A stretch of 64,000 nt of DNA. It comes from Acidobacteria bacterium AB60 (GTDB lineage Bacteria; Acidobacteriota; Terriglobia; Terriglobales; Acidobacteriaceae). The stretch covers positions 930,001-994,000 of the forward strand of contig VANK01000001.1 in the NCBI GenBank assembly GCA_008682415.1, written 5' to 3'. How positions within the stretch are numbered: position 1 is the stretch's first letter; each line of letters begins with the position of its first letter. A program made the translations under genes and the position numbers. A model generated the notes under the pieces. That model saw only the letters and a program-made list of their open reading frames with translations. It ran no database searches and had not been told where the DNA came from. Below are positions 8,395 to 16,454 of the stretch, one piece after another.

Positions 8395-10154
8395 CGCTCA
8401 CTCCAACGAACGCCGCGGAATCCAGTCGTGGCGGGGGCCGCGAGGCTCTTGACCCAAACCGCGAGCGATCCGAAGTCTTCGGCGACCGTCGAGTTCGGCG
8501 CATAATCTACGACCGTCATTCCCTCCGCGAGGGCCTCGCTGACGGCCGGGGTGCGCCGCAGCACGAACGGCAGGAGCCGGTCGCCCAACTGCTCGCGCAG
8601 CACCTCGCGCACGTCCAGGTGCAGGGGAAGCGACGGATCGAACTGATTCAGTATGTAGAAGGGCATGACCGGCTGGCCGGTCGCGTTCCCATTGCGCTGG
8701 AAGAAAGTGTCGATCGAGCCCACGCTCACCACCGAGCTCATGTCCGGAATCACCGGAACCAGCACCGTGGGCGCCATGCGCAGAATGCGGCGAGTGGTGG
8801 CGCCCGAGGCGGTCGCCAGATCCACGATGACGCGGCTGGCCCCGCGCCCATTGCGCGAGATCTCCTGCGTCAGGATCTCCTGTTGCGTGTTCTCCGGGCC
8901 CAGCGTGTCGGGATCCACGGTCAACATCTGGATGGGCGCATCGCCGCTCACGCCCGGAGGAGTAAAGGTCCGCAGCACGCCGGGACGCTGATCGCGGGCG
9001 CCGAAGAAGAAGGGCAGGAGGCCGAAGGCGGCGGTATCCACCAGCAGCACGCGTTCGCCGCGCGCGGAGAGAGCGCGTCCCAGGGTCGCCACCAGGCTGG
9101 TTTTGCCCACGCCGCCGGCCAGCGAGAAGACCGCAAGAACGGGAGCGCGGGAGGTCGGGGGCAGCGGCGCGGCTTCAGCCTGCGGCGCACTGCCGGAAAA
9201 GACGCCCTTCAGCGCGAACCAGCGCGACGTGAGGCGGTCGCGCGAGGCCTGCAGGGTGTCATCGGGGAGCTGCGGAACCGCGGGCGGAGGCGGCGGAACA
9301 TCGTTGCGCTCCGAGTTCAGCCACGCGGGACGGGCGGCCGCTTCGCGCGGCTCGGACGACGTCCAAGGGGTCCGGCTCTGGAGCGAGAACTCTTCGCGCG
9401 CCTGCTGCGGGTAGGCAGGTTGCGCAGGGGGCTGCGGAGCAAACGAAGGCTGTTGCGGTGGCGCGTTATACGACGGCTGCGGGGCCGTCCCGTGCATATA
9501 TCCGCCGTTCGTCGCGGGCGCGGCCGGTGGCTGGGAGAGATACGGGGGAACTGGATTCGACATGGGAGGAGGAACGGGAGCGTGCTGCGGAGGCGCGGGC
9601 GGAGCCGCGACGGGAGCGGGAGGCGCGGGAGCTTGATAGGCGGGAGCGGCGTAAGCAGGCGCCGCATACGCGGGAGCGGGCGGCGCATAGGAGGGCGGAG
9701 GCACGTGTGCCGGTGCGACGGGCGGATGCTGCGCGGGCGGAATGTCATAAGCGGGCGCGGGAGCCTGCCAGGCGTAGGGTGCGTGCGATTGCGGCTGCGG
9801 TGCGGGACCAGGAAGCGGAGTTCCGAAGATCGGCTGCTGCTGCGCGGCGGCCTCCGCGGCCCGTTGCGCATTCTGCCTGGCCAGCAGCTCTGCTTGCCGT
9901 GCGGCTTCCGCCTGGCGGGCGGCTTCGCCCGCACGCAGGATCTCGGCGCTCTTCTGCGCTTCGGCCTCGTCGTGACTGCGGCGGCGTTCTGCTTCCATGG
10001 CTTCCTGCACCCGCTGGCGCGCCTTCTCACGAGTCTGAGCACGCGAAGCACTAAAGTCTCGATACTTGGCCCCGTGCAGATTCGCCCAGGAATATAAAGT
10101 CGCTACGTCTTCGGGAGTATCATTAGGATCTACAAGTGCTTTACGCTCTGCCAT
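8391..10154 (-). CDS. BcsQ/YhjQ-type MinD-like ATPase with BcsR/BcsP-like N-terminus and Pro/Ala-rich linker
   Basis: The start is taken at ATG 10154, because AAGGTGG lies 4 nt upstream; an in-frame ATG at 10217 has no such site. The protein is 587 aa. Residues 10-40 (PEDVATLYSWANLHGAKYRD) resemble the short BcsR/BcsP motif of cellulose operons. Next come a charged helical stretch (about 40-105) and a Pro/Ala/Tyr/Gln-rich linker (about 105-300). From about 335 there is a MinD/ParA-like ATPase with SLAGGVGKTSLV. The first Lys of the usual KGGVGKT is Ala here. BcsQ localises or supports the synthase in Proteobacteria. The stop overlaps the bcsAB start (ATGA). The BcsP/BcsR assignment of the N-terminus is inference from a short motif. 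Confidence 0.85.
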   Translation of the reverse strand: MAERKALVDPNDTPEDVATLYSWANLHGAKYRDFSASRAQTREKARQRVQEAMEAERRRSHDEAEAQKSAEILRAGEAARQAEAARQAELLARQNAQRAAEAAAQQQPIFGTPLPGPAPQPQSHAPYAWQAPAPAYDIPPAQHPPVAPAHVPPPSYAPPAPAYAAPAYAAPAYQAPAPPAPVAAPPAPPQHAPVPPPMSNPVPPYLSQPPAAPATNGGYMHGTAPQPSYNAPPQQPSFAPQPPAQPAYPQQAREEFSLQSRTPWTSSEPREAAARPAWLNSERNDVPPPPPAVPQLPDDTLQASRDRLTSRWFALKGVFSGSAPQAEAAPLPPTSRAPVLAVFSLAGGVGKTSLVATLGRALSARGERVLLVDTAAFGLLPFFFGARDQRPGVLRTFTPPGVSGDAPIQMLTVDPDTLGPENTQQEILTQEISRNGRGASRVIVDLATASGATTRRILRMAPTVLVPVIPDMSSVVSVGSIDTFFQRNGNATGQPVMPFYILNQFDPSLPLHLDVREVLREQLGDRLLPFVLRRTPAVSEALAEGMTVVDYAPNSTVAEDFGSLAVWVKSLAAPATTGFRGVRWSER

Positions 10155-10820
10155 TTCCCCACCTTGGACCCCTCCGGGCGGTCGTGCTTTTTCCGTCCAT
10201 TCTGGTCCAGTTGTCATGCGGCTGGTCCGGGCTCCCGCGTGCCGGAAGGTACGCCTGCATGATCAAAATTAGTGTCTAGCTGTTGTCAGAACAATAACAC
10301 TTGCACTATGACTTTCCTAACACTTTTGGGGGATATAGGGAACGAATCAAAGGGGTAACTGCGGTGAGCGGGAAAGGGCGCCGGATGCCTGCTTCCAGGC
10401 CCGCCCCCGTGCCGAAACTCTGGCGTTGCCCGGCGGCCTCGCCCCCACGCCTTGCCAAGGTCCCCACGGGCTTGTAACCTCGCCGGGGCCCCCGCACCCT
10501 CGCCCCCGCGAACACTGCATCTGCGCGGATTTTGCGGGTAGTTTGGCGACTTCCGCCTTCAACCCCACAGAGCCTCGCCGTTTCATCCGACGCGCAGCCA
10601 GCGAAATCCTGTCGGCCGGAATTGATGCCGCCGGTTGCAGTGGTCAGGCGAAACTCACCCGTGCAACGCACCAGGCCGGAAACCGCCTCCGGGATGAAAA
10701 CGGTGCTCAGCTCCGCGGATCAGGTATCAACTTAGTAAATCTTGGTTGGTAAGTCTTGGTTCGCAAATCCTGGTTCGCAAATCCTGATTCGTAAATCCTG
10801 GCGAAGCATCTTCCCTGCGG
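10155..10820 (-). promoter_or_regulatory. Upstream region of the cellulose operon
   Basis: This is 666 nt without a credible gene, between the stop of the epimerase gene and the bcsQ-like start, both on the minus strand. It should hold the operon promoter. I see a strong Shine-Dalgarno (AAGGTGG, complement of 10159-10165), an AT-richer stretch around 10262-10345, a very GC-rich middle, and the 14-bp tandem repeat at 10736-10805. I looked for a c-di-GMP riboswitch core on the minus strand and did not find one. I cannot place the promoter with confidence. Confidence 0.45.
10736..10805. repeat. 14-bp tandem repeat, five copies
   Basis: Five adjacent 14-bp units start at 10736, 10750, 10764, 10778 and 10792: taaatcttggttgg, taagtcttggttcg, caaatcctggttcg, caaatcctgattcg and taaatcctggcgaa. 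The middle units differ at one or two positions and the outer units are more diverged. The array lies 15 nt past the stop of the epimerase gene and about 580 nt upstream of the cellulose operon start. Confidence 0.9.
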
Positions 10821-12083
10821 CTAGCGCCCCAGGAAGACCGGCGCCATGTGCCTCTCGTAGAGGTTTTCGGTAACATTACGGGCGATGACTGCCTCGTTGC
10901 TCTCCAGCAGTCCCAGATAGCGGGTTCCCATCTTGCCGGCGACCTTGAAGGCGACGTGCAAGAGCTGCCGCAAGCTGGGATTGTAGGCAGGGTTGCCGGG
11001 CACGTGGCGAAGAGCCGACGTATATTCCTCAGACGCCCAGCTTCGTACGGTGTCCGGCGAGGGCAGCCGGCCGGGGTCGATGTCGATCACCGTGGCGTAG
11101 GGACCGCAGAGCTCCTCCCGGTGCGCGAAGGCCTCCGCGTAGATCTCCTGGGCCAGAACCAGCCCCTCACCGCCAGCCTCCGCCAGGCCGATCAGCTCCT
11201 CCAGCCAGGTGGTGCCGGCCGTCTTCAGGTGCACACCGGCGTCGAAGCGCTGTATCACCCTGTGGATCGCCGGGTAGATCGAGAACTTGTCGCTGCCGGA
11301 GTGAACGCTGAGCTTGAGATTGGCGGGCAGGCCGAAGTGTTCCACAGCGTACGCGATGGCCGCCACATCCAGCGAAAACTCCCGCTCGAACTGCTGCACG
11401 TCGCCCACGTAGTCCACGCCCTTGTTGAATCGCCCGCTGAACTTCGGCGCAATGGTCTGGATGGGAATGCCTTCGCCGGCAAGCGCAGCCAGAATGATCA
11501 GCAACTCTGCCGGGCTCTGGGCGCGGTCGGTCTCGTCCATGGAGACCTCCGGGACGAAACTTCCCTTCCCCTTCGCCGCCTCGATCTTGCGATATACCTG
11601 GCCCGCGGTCTTCACCGCGAACAGGAACTTGCGCGCCGTCTCCTCCAACTCCGTGCTGGAGATCGTGAATGCCTCGTCGATGCCCTTCAGATGGAGCGTC
11701 CCCAGTAGATGTCCATGGGCCTTCACGAATCCCTGGATCTCCGCCTCGGGAGCGGGCTTGCCGATGTAGTCGGCGACATCGATGGTGTAAAAGTCGCAGG
11801 CGCCCAGGAATCGGTCCACCGTCTGTTCGCCAATGTGATCGGCGTCGACAAAGTAGGGCAGCTTCCAGCCAAGCGCCTGGACGGCCGCATCCGCCGCCTC
11901 CCGCACTGCTCCCGGCTCGGACCCGATCAGGTTGTGCTCCCGGTTCGACTTGTTCCACACCGGGATCACCTCTTTGCCCGCTTTCAGCGCCTTCAGGCAG
12001 GCTGTGAGCTGCGCCCGCGCCTGGTGTCCAAAACGATCTCCCGTTCCGACGGAGTACTTCCCGAGTATCAGTGCCTGACTCAC
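10821..12083 (-). CDS. uxaE: Tagaturonate epimerase family protein (UxaE-like)
   Basis: This 420-aa protein opens MSQALILGKYSVGTGDRFGH and contains WNKSNREHNLIG, FVDADHIG, HLKGIDEAF and SVHSGSDKFS. Those segments match my memory of the metal-dependent tagaturonate/fructuronate epimerase family first described from Thermotoga. Conserved His, Asp and Glu residues in FVDADHI and SVHSGSDK are the likely metal ligands. The family interconverts D-tagaturonate and D-fructuronate in hexuronate (pectin) breakdown. No other hexuronate gene is adjacent, so the pathway link is inference. Confidence 0.75.
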   Translation of the reverse strand: MSQALILGKYSVGTGDRFGHQARAQLTACLKALKAGKEVIPVWNKSNREHNLIGSEPGAVREAADAAVQALGWKLPYFVDADHIGEQTVDRFLGACDFYTIDVADYIGKPAPEAEIQGFVKAHGHLLGTLHLKGIDEAFTISSTELEETARKFLFAVKTAGQVYRKIEAAKGKGSFVPEVSMDETDRAQSPAELLIILAALAGEGIPIQTIAPKFSGRFNKGVDYVGDVQQFEREFSLDVAAIAYAVEHFGLPANLKLSVHSGSDKFSIYPAIHRVIQRFDAGVHLKTAGTTWLEELIGLAEAGGEGLVLAQEIYAEAFAHREELCGPYATVIDIDPGRLPSPDTVRSWASEEYTSALRHVPGNPAYNPSLRQLLHVAFKVAGKMGTRYLGLLESNEAVIARNVTENLYERHMAPVFLGR

Positions 12084-12146
12084 GCGTCATTCTCCCGCTT
12101 CCAGCCTACCCCCTCCAGGCGGGCGGCCGTCTTCCTTTGGGAAACG

Positions 12147-12162
12147 GAGAGAGAGAGAGAGA
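12147..12162. repeat. (GA)8 dinucleotide repeat
   Basis: Eight GA units lie in the spacer between the divergent epimerase gene and tRNA-Lys. It is a simple sequence tract outside any coding region. Confidence 0.8.
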
Positions 12163-12256
12163 CCAGTCCACAGGCCTGGTTGAGGTAAACTGGTCGAGCG
12201 GATCTCCACATCCGCCACTTCCGTCAGCGGCACCTCGCGCAAGCATTCCGCACGAC

Positions 12257-12332
12257 GAGCTCGTAGCTCAGCAGGTAGAGCAACGCCCTTTTAAGGCGTG
12301 GGTCCTGGGTTCGAATCCCAGCGAGCTCACCA
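12257..12332 (+). tRNA. tRNA-Lys (anticodon TTT)
   Basis: The cloverleaf folds fully. The acceptor stem is GAGCTCG/CGAGCTC. The D arm is GCTC...GAGC. The anticodon stem ACGCC/GGCGT flanks the loop CTTTTAA, with anticodon TTT. The T stem CTGGG/CCCAG encloses TTCGAAT. A discriminator A is followed by an encoded CCA. Confidence 0.98.
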
Positions 12333-12408
12333 CTCCCGACCTGACGTTCTCTGGTTTCCGGCTTGTGTTCGCGAAGCTGGACCTTCCTCACTCCGAGCGG
12401 TCCCGGTC

Positions 12409-12954
12409 TCAGGCCGCCGCGCTGTGCCCATCGCAATGCATCACGCCCAGGAAGGCGCTCCACGGCCCCACCGCCTCGCGGTACTGATGCGCCAGCACGC
12501 GCGCCATCTGGTGCAGATGATTCGCGTCGTGCGCGGCCCATGTCGCCAGCAACTGCGACAGGGTCACCTTCCCGAACTTCGCGTGCCTTCCCGTGCGCGT
12601 CATATCCGCAGCCGACAGCCTCAGCCCCGCCAGTTCCTCCAGGCTCTTCGTCCGCAGGCGCGCAAACGCCTCCAGCACCGCCCCCGCTTCCCTGCCCGCC
12701 ATCATCTCCCGAAAGCCCGTCCGGTTCACCGGCGGAAACGGCTGCGCCTCGCCCACCTGCAGCACCCAGCGCACCCGCGGCATCCAGTCCGACGCCTCGC
12801 TATACGCCAGGTGCCCCACGATCTCGATCGCGCTCCACGTGCCTTCGCCCTCATTCTGCGTGGTCCACTCGGGCGGCAGCCCGCGCAGCAGCGCATCCAG
12901 CGCTCCCGGCGTCCGGCGCAGCAGTGCAACCGTCGTCTCCAGTCTCTGCTCCAT
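12409..12954 (-). CDS. DinB-like four-helix-bundle protein
   Basis: This 181-aa protein is the usual size of the DinB/YfiT metal-binding superfamily. VGHLAYSE (about residues 46-53) and WAAHDANHLHQMARV (about 138-152) place His residues where the family binds a divalent metal. The starting pattern, in which a partner lets sugar or thiol be transferred, is typical of thiol transferases in this fold, but no substrate can be named. It lies 8 nt after the GyrI-like gene and is probably co-transcribed with it. Confidence 0.8.
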   Translation of the reverse strand: MEQRLETTVALLRRTPGALDALLRGLPPEWTTQNEGEGTWSAIEIVGHLAYSEASDWMPRVRWVLQVGEAQPFPPVNRTGFREMMAGREAGAVLEAFARLRTKSLEELAGLRLSAADMTRTGRHAKFGKVTLSQLLATWAAHDANHLHQMARVLAHQYREAVGPWSAFLGVMHCDGHSAAA

Positions 12955-12962
12955 GTTGTCCT

Positions 12963-13418
12963 TTACGCCGTCGGAACCAGGATCTCCGTCACCAGTTCCT
13001 CCGCAGGCGTCACCCGGGGATCCTTCACATAGTTCTCGATATTGAAGTCATCGCGCAATTCGATCCCCAGCTGCTGCACCAGCTCGAACACGCGCCCCGA
13101 CGCCTGCGGCAGCAGCGAATAGGGCCCGGTCAGCACAAACCGGCTGTATTTGCCGCCAGGGAACACCTCATACCGCAGCCCCTCCGGCACGTGCGCAGTC
13201 GGTCCCTCGATCCCGAACCCCGCCCGATAGATCTGCGGACCCACGCGATACAGGCTCATATACCGGTCGATGCGGTGCTGCTGCAGCAACTTCTGCGACA
13301 GCCGATGCGCCTCGCCCCACGCCGCAGGCGCGGTCTGCATGAAAGGTCCGGTCTTCTCCACAAAAACGTAGTGCACCTCGGGCCAGTGCACGATCTCCGG
13401 CGTCTCCGTCAAATTCAT
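12963..13418 (-). CDS. GyrI-like small-molecule-binding domain protein
   Basis: This 151-aa single-domain protein resembles the GyrI/AraC effector-binding fold. Visible segments are VHYVFVEKTGPFMQTAP near the start, then RYEVFPGGKYSRFVLTGPY, a short motif common in this fold. There is no DNA-binding domain. Stand-alone members bind or hydrolyse small molecules or act as anti-toxins. The DinB-like gene follows in the same direction with an 8-nt gap, suggesting a small two-gene operon. Confidence 0.75.
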   Translation of the reverse strand: MNLTETPEIVHWPEVHYVFVEKTGPFMQTAPAAWGEAHRLSQKLLQQHRIDRYMSLYRVGPQIYRAGFGIEGPTAHVPEGLRYEVFPGGKYSRFVLTGPYSLLPQASGRVFELVQQLGIELRDDFNIENYVKDPRVTPAEELVTEILVPTA

Positions 13419-13497
13419 CGGGGCCCTCCCAACTGGGATTCACAACTACTCAGGGGACCAACATAACCGCCCCGCGCCGGCACGCTCAAGAGCGGCC

Positions 13498-14736
13498 TCA
13501 CGCCGTCGGCTTCTCCGGCGCGGGCAGCGTGGCCAGGTAGCGCTCCGCAAACCGCACGCTGTAGTCCTCCAGCAGCTCGCGCACCCGCTCCGGACGCGGC
13601 GAGCGCACAATCAGCCCCGCATGATGGTGCTTCTTCATCCGGTACACAATCTCCGGCGCGTCAAAGCTGCTCGTATCGGGCTCGGCCGTCTTCGCCAGGC
13701 ACAGGACGCTCCCCGCGTACTCCTCATACGTCTTCGGCGGCACGTACGGCACACCCAGCAGGCTGTTCACCTCCAGCCGCGCCCACTCCCGCCACAGGTT
13801 CAGGCCCGTGGCCGCCTGCACCAGGTCCACAATGAACGCTCCGCCTACGCGACCGGCAATCTCCAGAAAGTAAAACCGCCCGTCGGCATGCGCCCGAATG
13901 TACTCCGCATGGGTCACGCCGTCTTCCATCCCCAGGCCCGGCGCCAGGCGCGCATTGACCTCCGTCAGCGCCTTCCAGTCCGCACTGGCGCGGTCCACAG
14001 TGCGCGTCGTGAACACCCCGCCCTCGTGCATCACCTGCATCGGTGGCCGGCCGTACTGATGCGCCACGGCAAACACCACCTTGCCCCCGCTCACCACCGA
14101 GTCCACGTGGAAGATATCGCCGGGCACAAACCGCTCCAGCAGGAAATGGCTCTGCCGGTCTCCCAGCTCGTCCAGGTTCCGCCACAGCTGCTCGGGCGCC
14201 GCGATCTTGCGGATCCCTAGCGCCGACGCTTCCGCGCGCGGCTTCAGCAGCCACGGCCCCGGCGTTGCGGCCATGTACGCGCGCAGCTCGTCGTAGTTCA
14301 GCACCCGGCAGAACTCCGGCACCAGAAACCCCCGGCTCCGCGCGCCCATCCGCATGGCCAGCTTGTCGCGGTAGTAGGCCGCCGTGCTCAGGCTCATCCC
14401 CGGCAGCCGCCAGTGCTCGCGCACCGCCGCGGCGGTCTCCTGGTCGAACTCGTCCAGCGCCACCACCCGGTCGTAGCGGCGGCCGCGCGCCATCCAGCTC
14501 ACCGTGTTCAGAATCTGCTCGCGCGTCAGGTTCTCCGGCATGCACGCCACGTCCTCAAGACACTCGCGCGGCCAGTCGGCGTGGCGCAGCTTCTCTACGG
14601 TCAGCAGCGTCGGCCGCACTCCCATATCCGCCACCTGGCGCAGAAAATCCTGCCCCTTCTCGTACGTGGAAATGCAGAGAATCCGCTCATTCGGTTCCGC
14701 CATGCGCCCTCGCTCGCTGTGGACTTGGACCTGCAA
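13498..14736 (-). CDS. ATP-grasp domain protein (carbamoyl-phosphate-synthase-like ligase)
   Basis: This protein is 412 aa from ATG 14736; an internal start MAEPNERILC, 11 residues in, is also plausible. An N-terminal pre-ATP-grasp region (ILCISTYEKGQDFL) precedes the ATP-grasp core. WLLKPRAEASALGIRKI supplies the ATP-binding Lys and glycine-poor loop. FLLERFVPGDIFHVDSVV and FYFLEIAGRVGGAFIVDL give the Mg-binding Glu and Asn/Arg region. Such ligases join a carboxylate to an amine or thiol with ATP. No substrate is indicated by the neighbours, and it stands alone, divergent from the next gene. Confidence 0.8.
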   Translation of the reverse strand: MQVQVHSERGRMAEPNERILCISTYEKGQDFLRQVADMGVRPTLLTVEKLRHADWPRECLEDVACMPENLTREQILNTVSWMARGRRYDRVVALDEFDQETAAAVREHWRLPGMSLSTAAYYRDKLAMRMGARSRGFLVPEFCRVLNYDELRAYMAATPGPWLLKPRAEASALGIRKIAAPEQLWRNLDELGDRQSHFLLERFVPGDIFHVDSVVSGGKVVFAVAHQYGRPPMQVMHEGGVFTTRTVDRASADWKALTEVNARLAPGLGMEDGVTHAEYIRAHADGRFYFLEIAGRVGGAFIVDLVQAATGLNLWREWARLEVNSLLGVPYVPPKTYEEYAGSVLCLAKTAEPDTSSFDAPEIVYRMKKHHHAGLIVRSPRPERVRELLEDYSVRFAERYLATLPAPEKPTA

Positions 14737-14797
14737 GTGGAGATAGTTCTACCATAGACCCGTGACACTGCATGCCAGTCCCAGGGGTGAGCACACC

Positions 14798-15160
14798 ATG
14801 CGGCGACAGTACAAAAACCTCATCGCGGGCCTCGCCCTCGGATCGCTCTCTCTGCTGCTGACCTTCCAGCTGCGCAGCCTCATTCCCATGGATCCCGGCA
14901 TCATGCTGCGCGCGCTCAAGGCGGCTGGCTTCGCGCTGGTCGTGCCCGGCCTTATTCCCGCCGTGCTCACGCGCAATCCCCTGGCCCTGCGGGTGCCCGT
15001 CATGGGCACAGTCAACTTTCTCTTCTGGTTTGGCTTTGGCTGGCTGTTCGCTACGTTCGTCACCAAGATCGCCCAGCTCCGCCGCGCCATCGCCGCCGTC
15101 GGCACCTCTGCCGCTCCCGCCTCCGCGGAGAGGTCCTCGTCCTCGTTGGGGCAGGAGTAA
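14798..15160 (+). CDS. Small membrane protein of unknown function
   Basis: I prefer ATG 14798 because AGGGGTG lies about 9 nt upstream; an earlier in-frame GTG at 14762 would add 12 residues. The 120-aa product has hydrophobic segments around LIAGLALGSLSLLLTF, GFALVVPGLIPAVL and VNFLFWFGFGWLFATFV, so three or so membrane helices, and a Ser/Ala-rich C-tail. I do not recognise a family. The DUF4254 gene follows 6 nt later and is likely co-transcribed. Confidence 0.7.
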   Translation: MRRQYKNLIAGLALGSLSLLLTFQLRSLIPMDPGIMLRALKAAGFALVVPGLIPAVLTRNPLALRVPVMGTVNFLFWFGFGWLFATFVTKIAQLRRAIAAVGTSAAPASAERSSSSLGQE

Positions 15161-15166
15161 ATCCCC

Positions 15167-15790
15167 ATGCTCGCCGCCGCTTCCATCGTCGCGCTGCACG
15201 ATCGCCTCGTTGCAGAGTGGCATCAGGCCGACCCGCCTGCCTCAACCGAACCCGATCCCCTCCTCGACCTCATCGCCCGCCAGCACGGCGCGAACTTCGA
15301 GCTCTGGCACATCGAAGACGAGGCTCGCCGTCCTGCGGCCACCGACGCCGAGCTTGCTCAGGTCAAGAGGCGCATCGACCGCACCAATCAGCGTCGCAAC
15401 GACGCCGTGGAAGAGCTCGACCGCGCCCTTCTCCAGGATCTCGCTCGCCGCGGTCTCCCCAACCCCGACGCTCCTCTCCACTCCGAGACCCCCGGTCTGA
15501 TGATCGACCGGCTCTCCATCCTCGCGCTGAAGATCTATCACACCCGCGAGGAGACCCGCCGCCAACCGGCGCCCCCCGGTCACGTGGAGAGAAATAGCGA
15601 GCGCCTCGCCATCCTCGAAGAACAACGGGCCGACCTTGGCGCCTGTCTCGATGAATTAGGGAAAGAGATTCTCGCCGGCACCCGCCGTTTCAAGCTCTAT
15701 CGTCAGCTCAAGATGTACAACGACCCTTCGCTGAATCCCGCCATCTATCGCAGCGCCGCCGGCGAGGAACGGCATTCTAACTCCCATTGA
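15167..15790 (+). CDS. DUF4254 domain protein
   Basis: This 207-aa protein starts at ATG 15167, with GGAG 10 nt upstream overlapping the previous gene's stop. The segments ANFELWHIEDEARRP, IDRTNQRRNDAVEELD, MIDRLSILALKIYH and FKLYRQLKMYNDPSLNP are typical of DUF4254, an all-helical family. DUF4254 genes are often found near glycosyltransferases. None is adjacent here, so no function is assigned. Confidence 0.85.
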   Translation: MLAAASIVALHDRLVAEWHQADPPASTEPDPLLDLIARQHGANFELWHIEDEARRPAATDAELAQVKRRIDRTNQRRNDAVEELDRALLQDLARRGLPNPDAPLHSETPGLMIDRLSILALKIYHTREETRRQPAPPGHVERNSERLAILEEQRADLGACLDELGKEILAGTRRFKLYRQLKMYNDPSLNPAIYRSAAGEERHSNSH

Positions 15791-15899
15791 CGGATGGAGG
15801 GGTTCTGCGTATAAAGATGGCCTGAGCGACGAAATCTGAAAGCGGCCTCCAACCATTCCGAAGGACTGCGTTCAGTACAATCGCCGCTGGGTATACGAC

Positions 15900-16454
15900 A
15901 TGATGCAAGAGGGCAGAATCGCGGCCGCTGGCCGCAAGAAGAACTCCACCGCACCGGCCAAGGCCGTCCAACCCGGTACCGGGCCGGCCTTTCAGCAATA
16001 TCAATCGGCCGTTCAACTGCTGCAGCAAGCCAAATTCGACAAGGCCCTTGCTGCCTTTGAGAAGCTGCTCGCCACTGCACCTCCCGAGCTCGTTGAGCGC
16101 TGCCGCATGTACATCAATACATGCCAGCGGCAGCTGGAACGGCCCGCGCTGGCCTTCGCCACCCCCGAAGAACGCTACGATTACGCAGTGTCGCAGCTCA
16201 ACGTGGGCCTCTATGAAGAGGCGCGCGAGCAGTTCAACAGCGTGGTGTCCGACCACCCGGGCGCCGATTATGCCTACTACGGCCTCGCCGTCCTGGAGTG
16301 CATGACGAATCATCCCCAGGAATGCCTGGCCCACCTCTCCCGGGCCATCCAGTTGAACCCGCGGAATCGTCTCCAGGCACGCTCCGATAACGACTTCCAA
16401 AGCATGCTCGACGATCCCCGGTTCACCGAACTCCTGTACCCCGAGGTTCCGTGA
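15900..16454 (+). CDS. TPR-repeat protein
   Basis: This 184-aa protein has no signal peptide. Its helical repeats include FQQYQSAVQLLQQAKFDKAL, DYAVSQLNVGLYEEAREQF and YYGLAVLECMTNHPQECLAH, typical of tetratricopeptide repeats used for protein contacts. The first ATG at 15900 is followed at once by a second, and no clear ribosome site is visible. Its stop overlaps the next start as GTGA, so it is coupled to the YvcK/CofD-type gene. Confidence 0.8.
   Translation: MMQEGRIAAAGRKKNSTAPAKAVQPGTGPAFQQYQSAVQLLQQAKFDKALAAFEKLLATAPPELVERCRMYINTCQRQLERPALAFATPEERYDYAVSQLNVGLYEEAREQFNSVVSDHPGADYAYYGLAVLECMTNHPQECLAHLSRAIQLNPRNRLQARSDNDFQSMLDDPRFTELLYPEVP

Noticed and set aside
10306..10671. Small frames in the spacer upstream of the cellulose operon
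   Set aside because: They overlap one another on both strands, are rich in Gly/Arg/Pro, and have no ribosome site or homology that I recognise.
13498..15790. ATP-grasp, membrane protein and DUF4254 genes as a natural-product cluster
   Set aside because: The ATP-grasp gene is divergent from the others and no synthase, carrier or transporter accompanies them.
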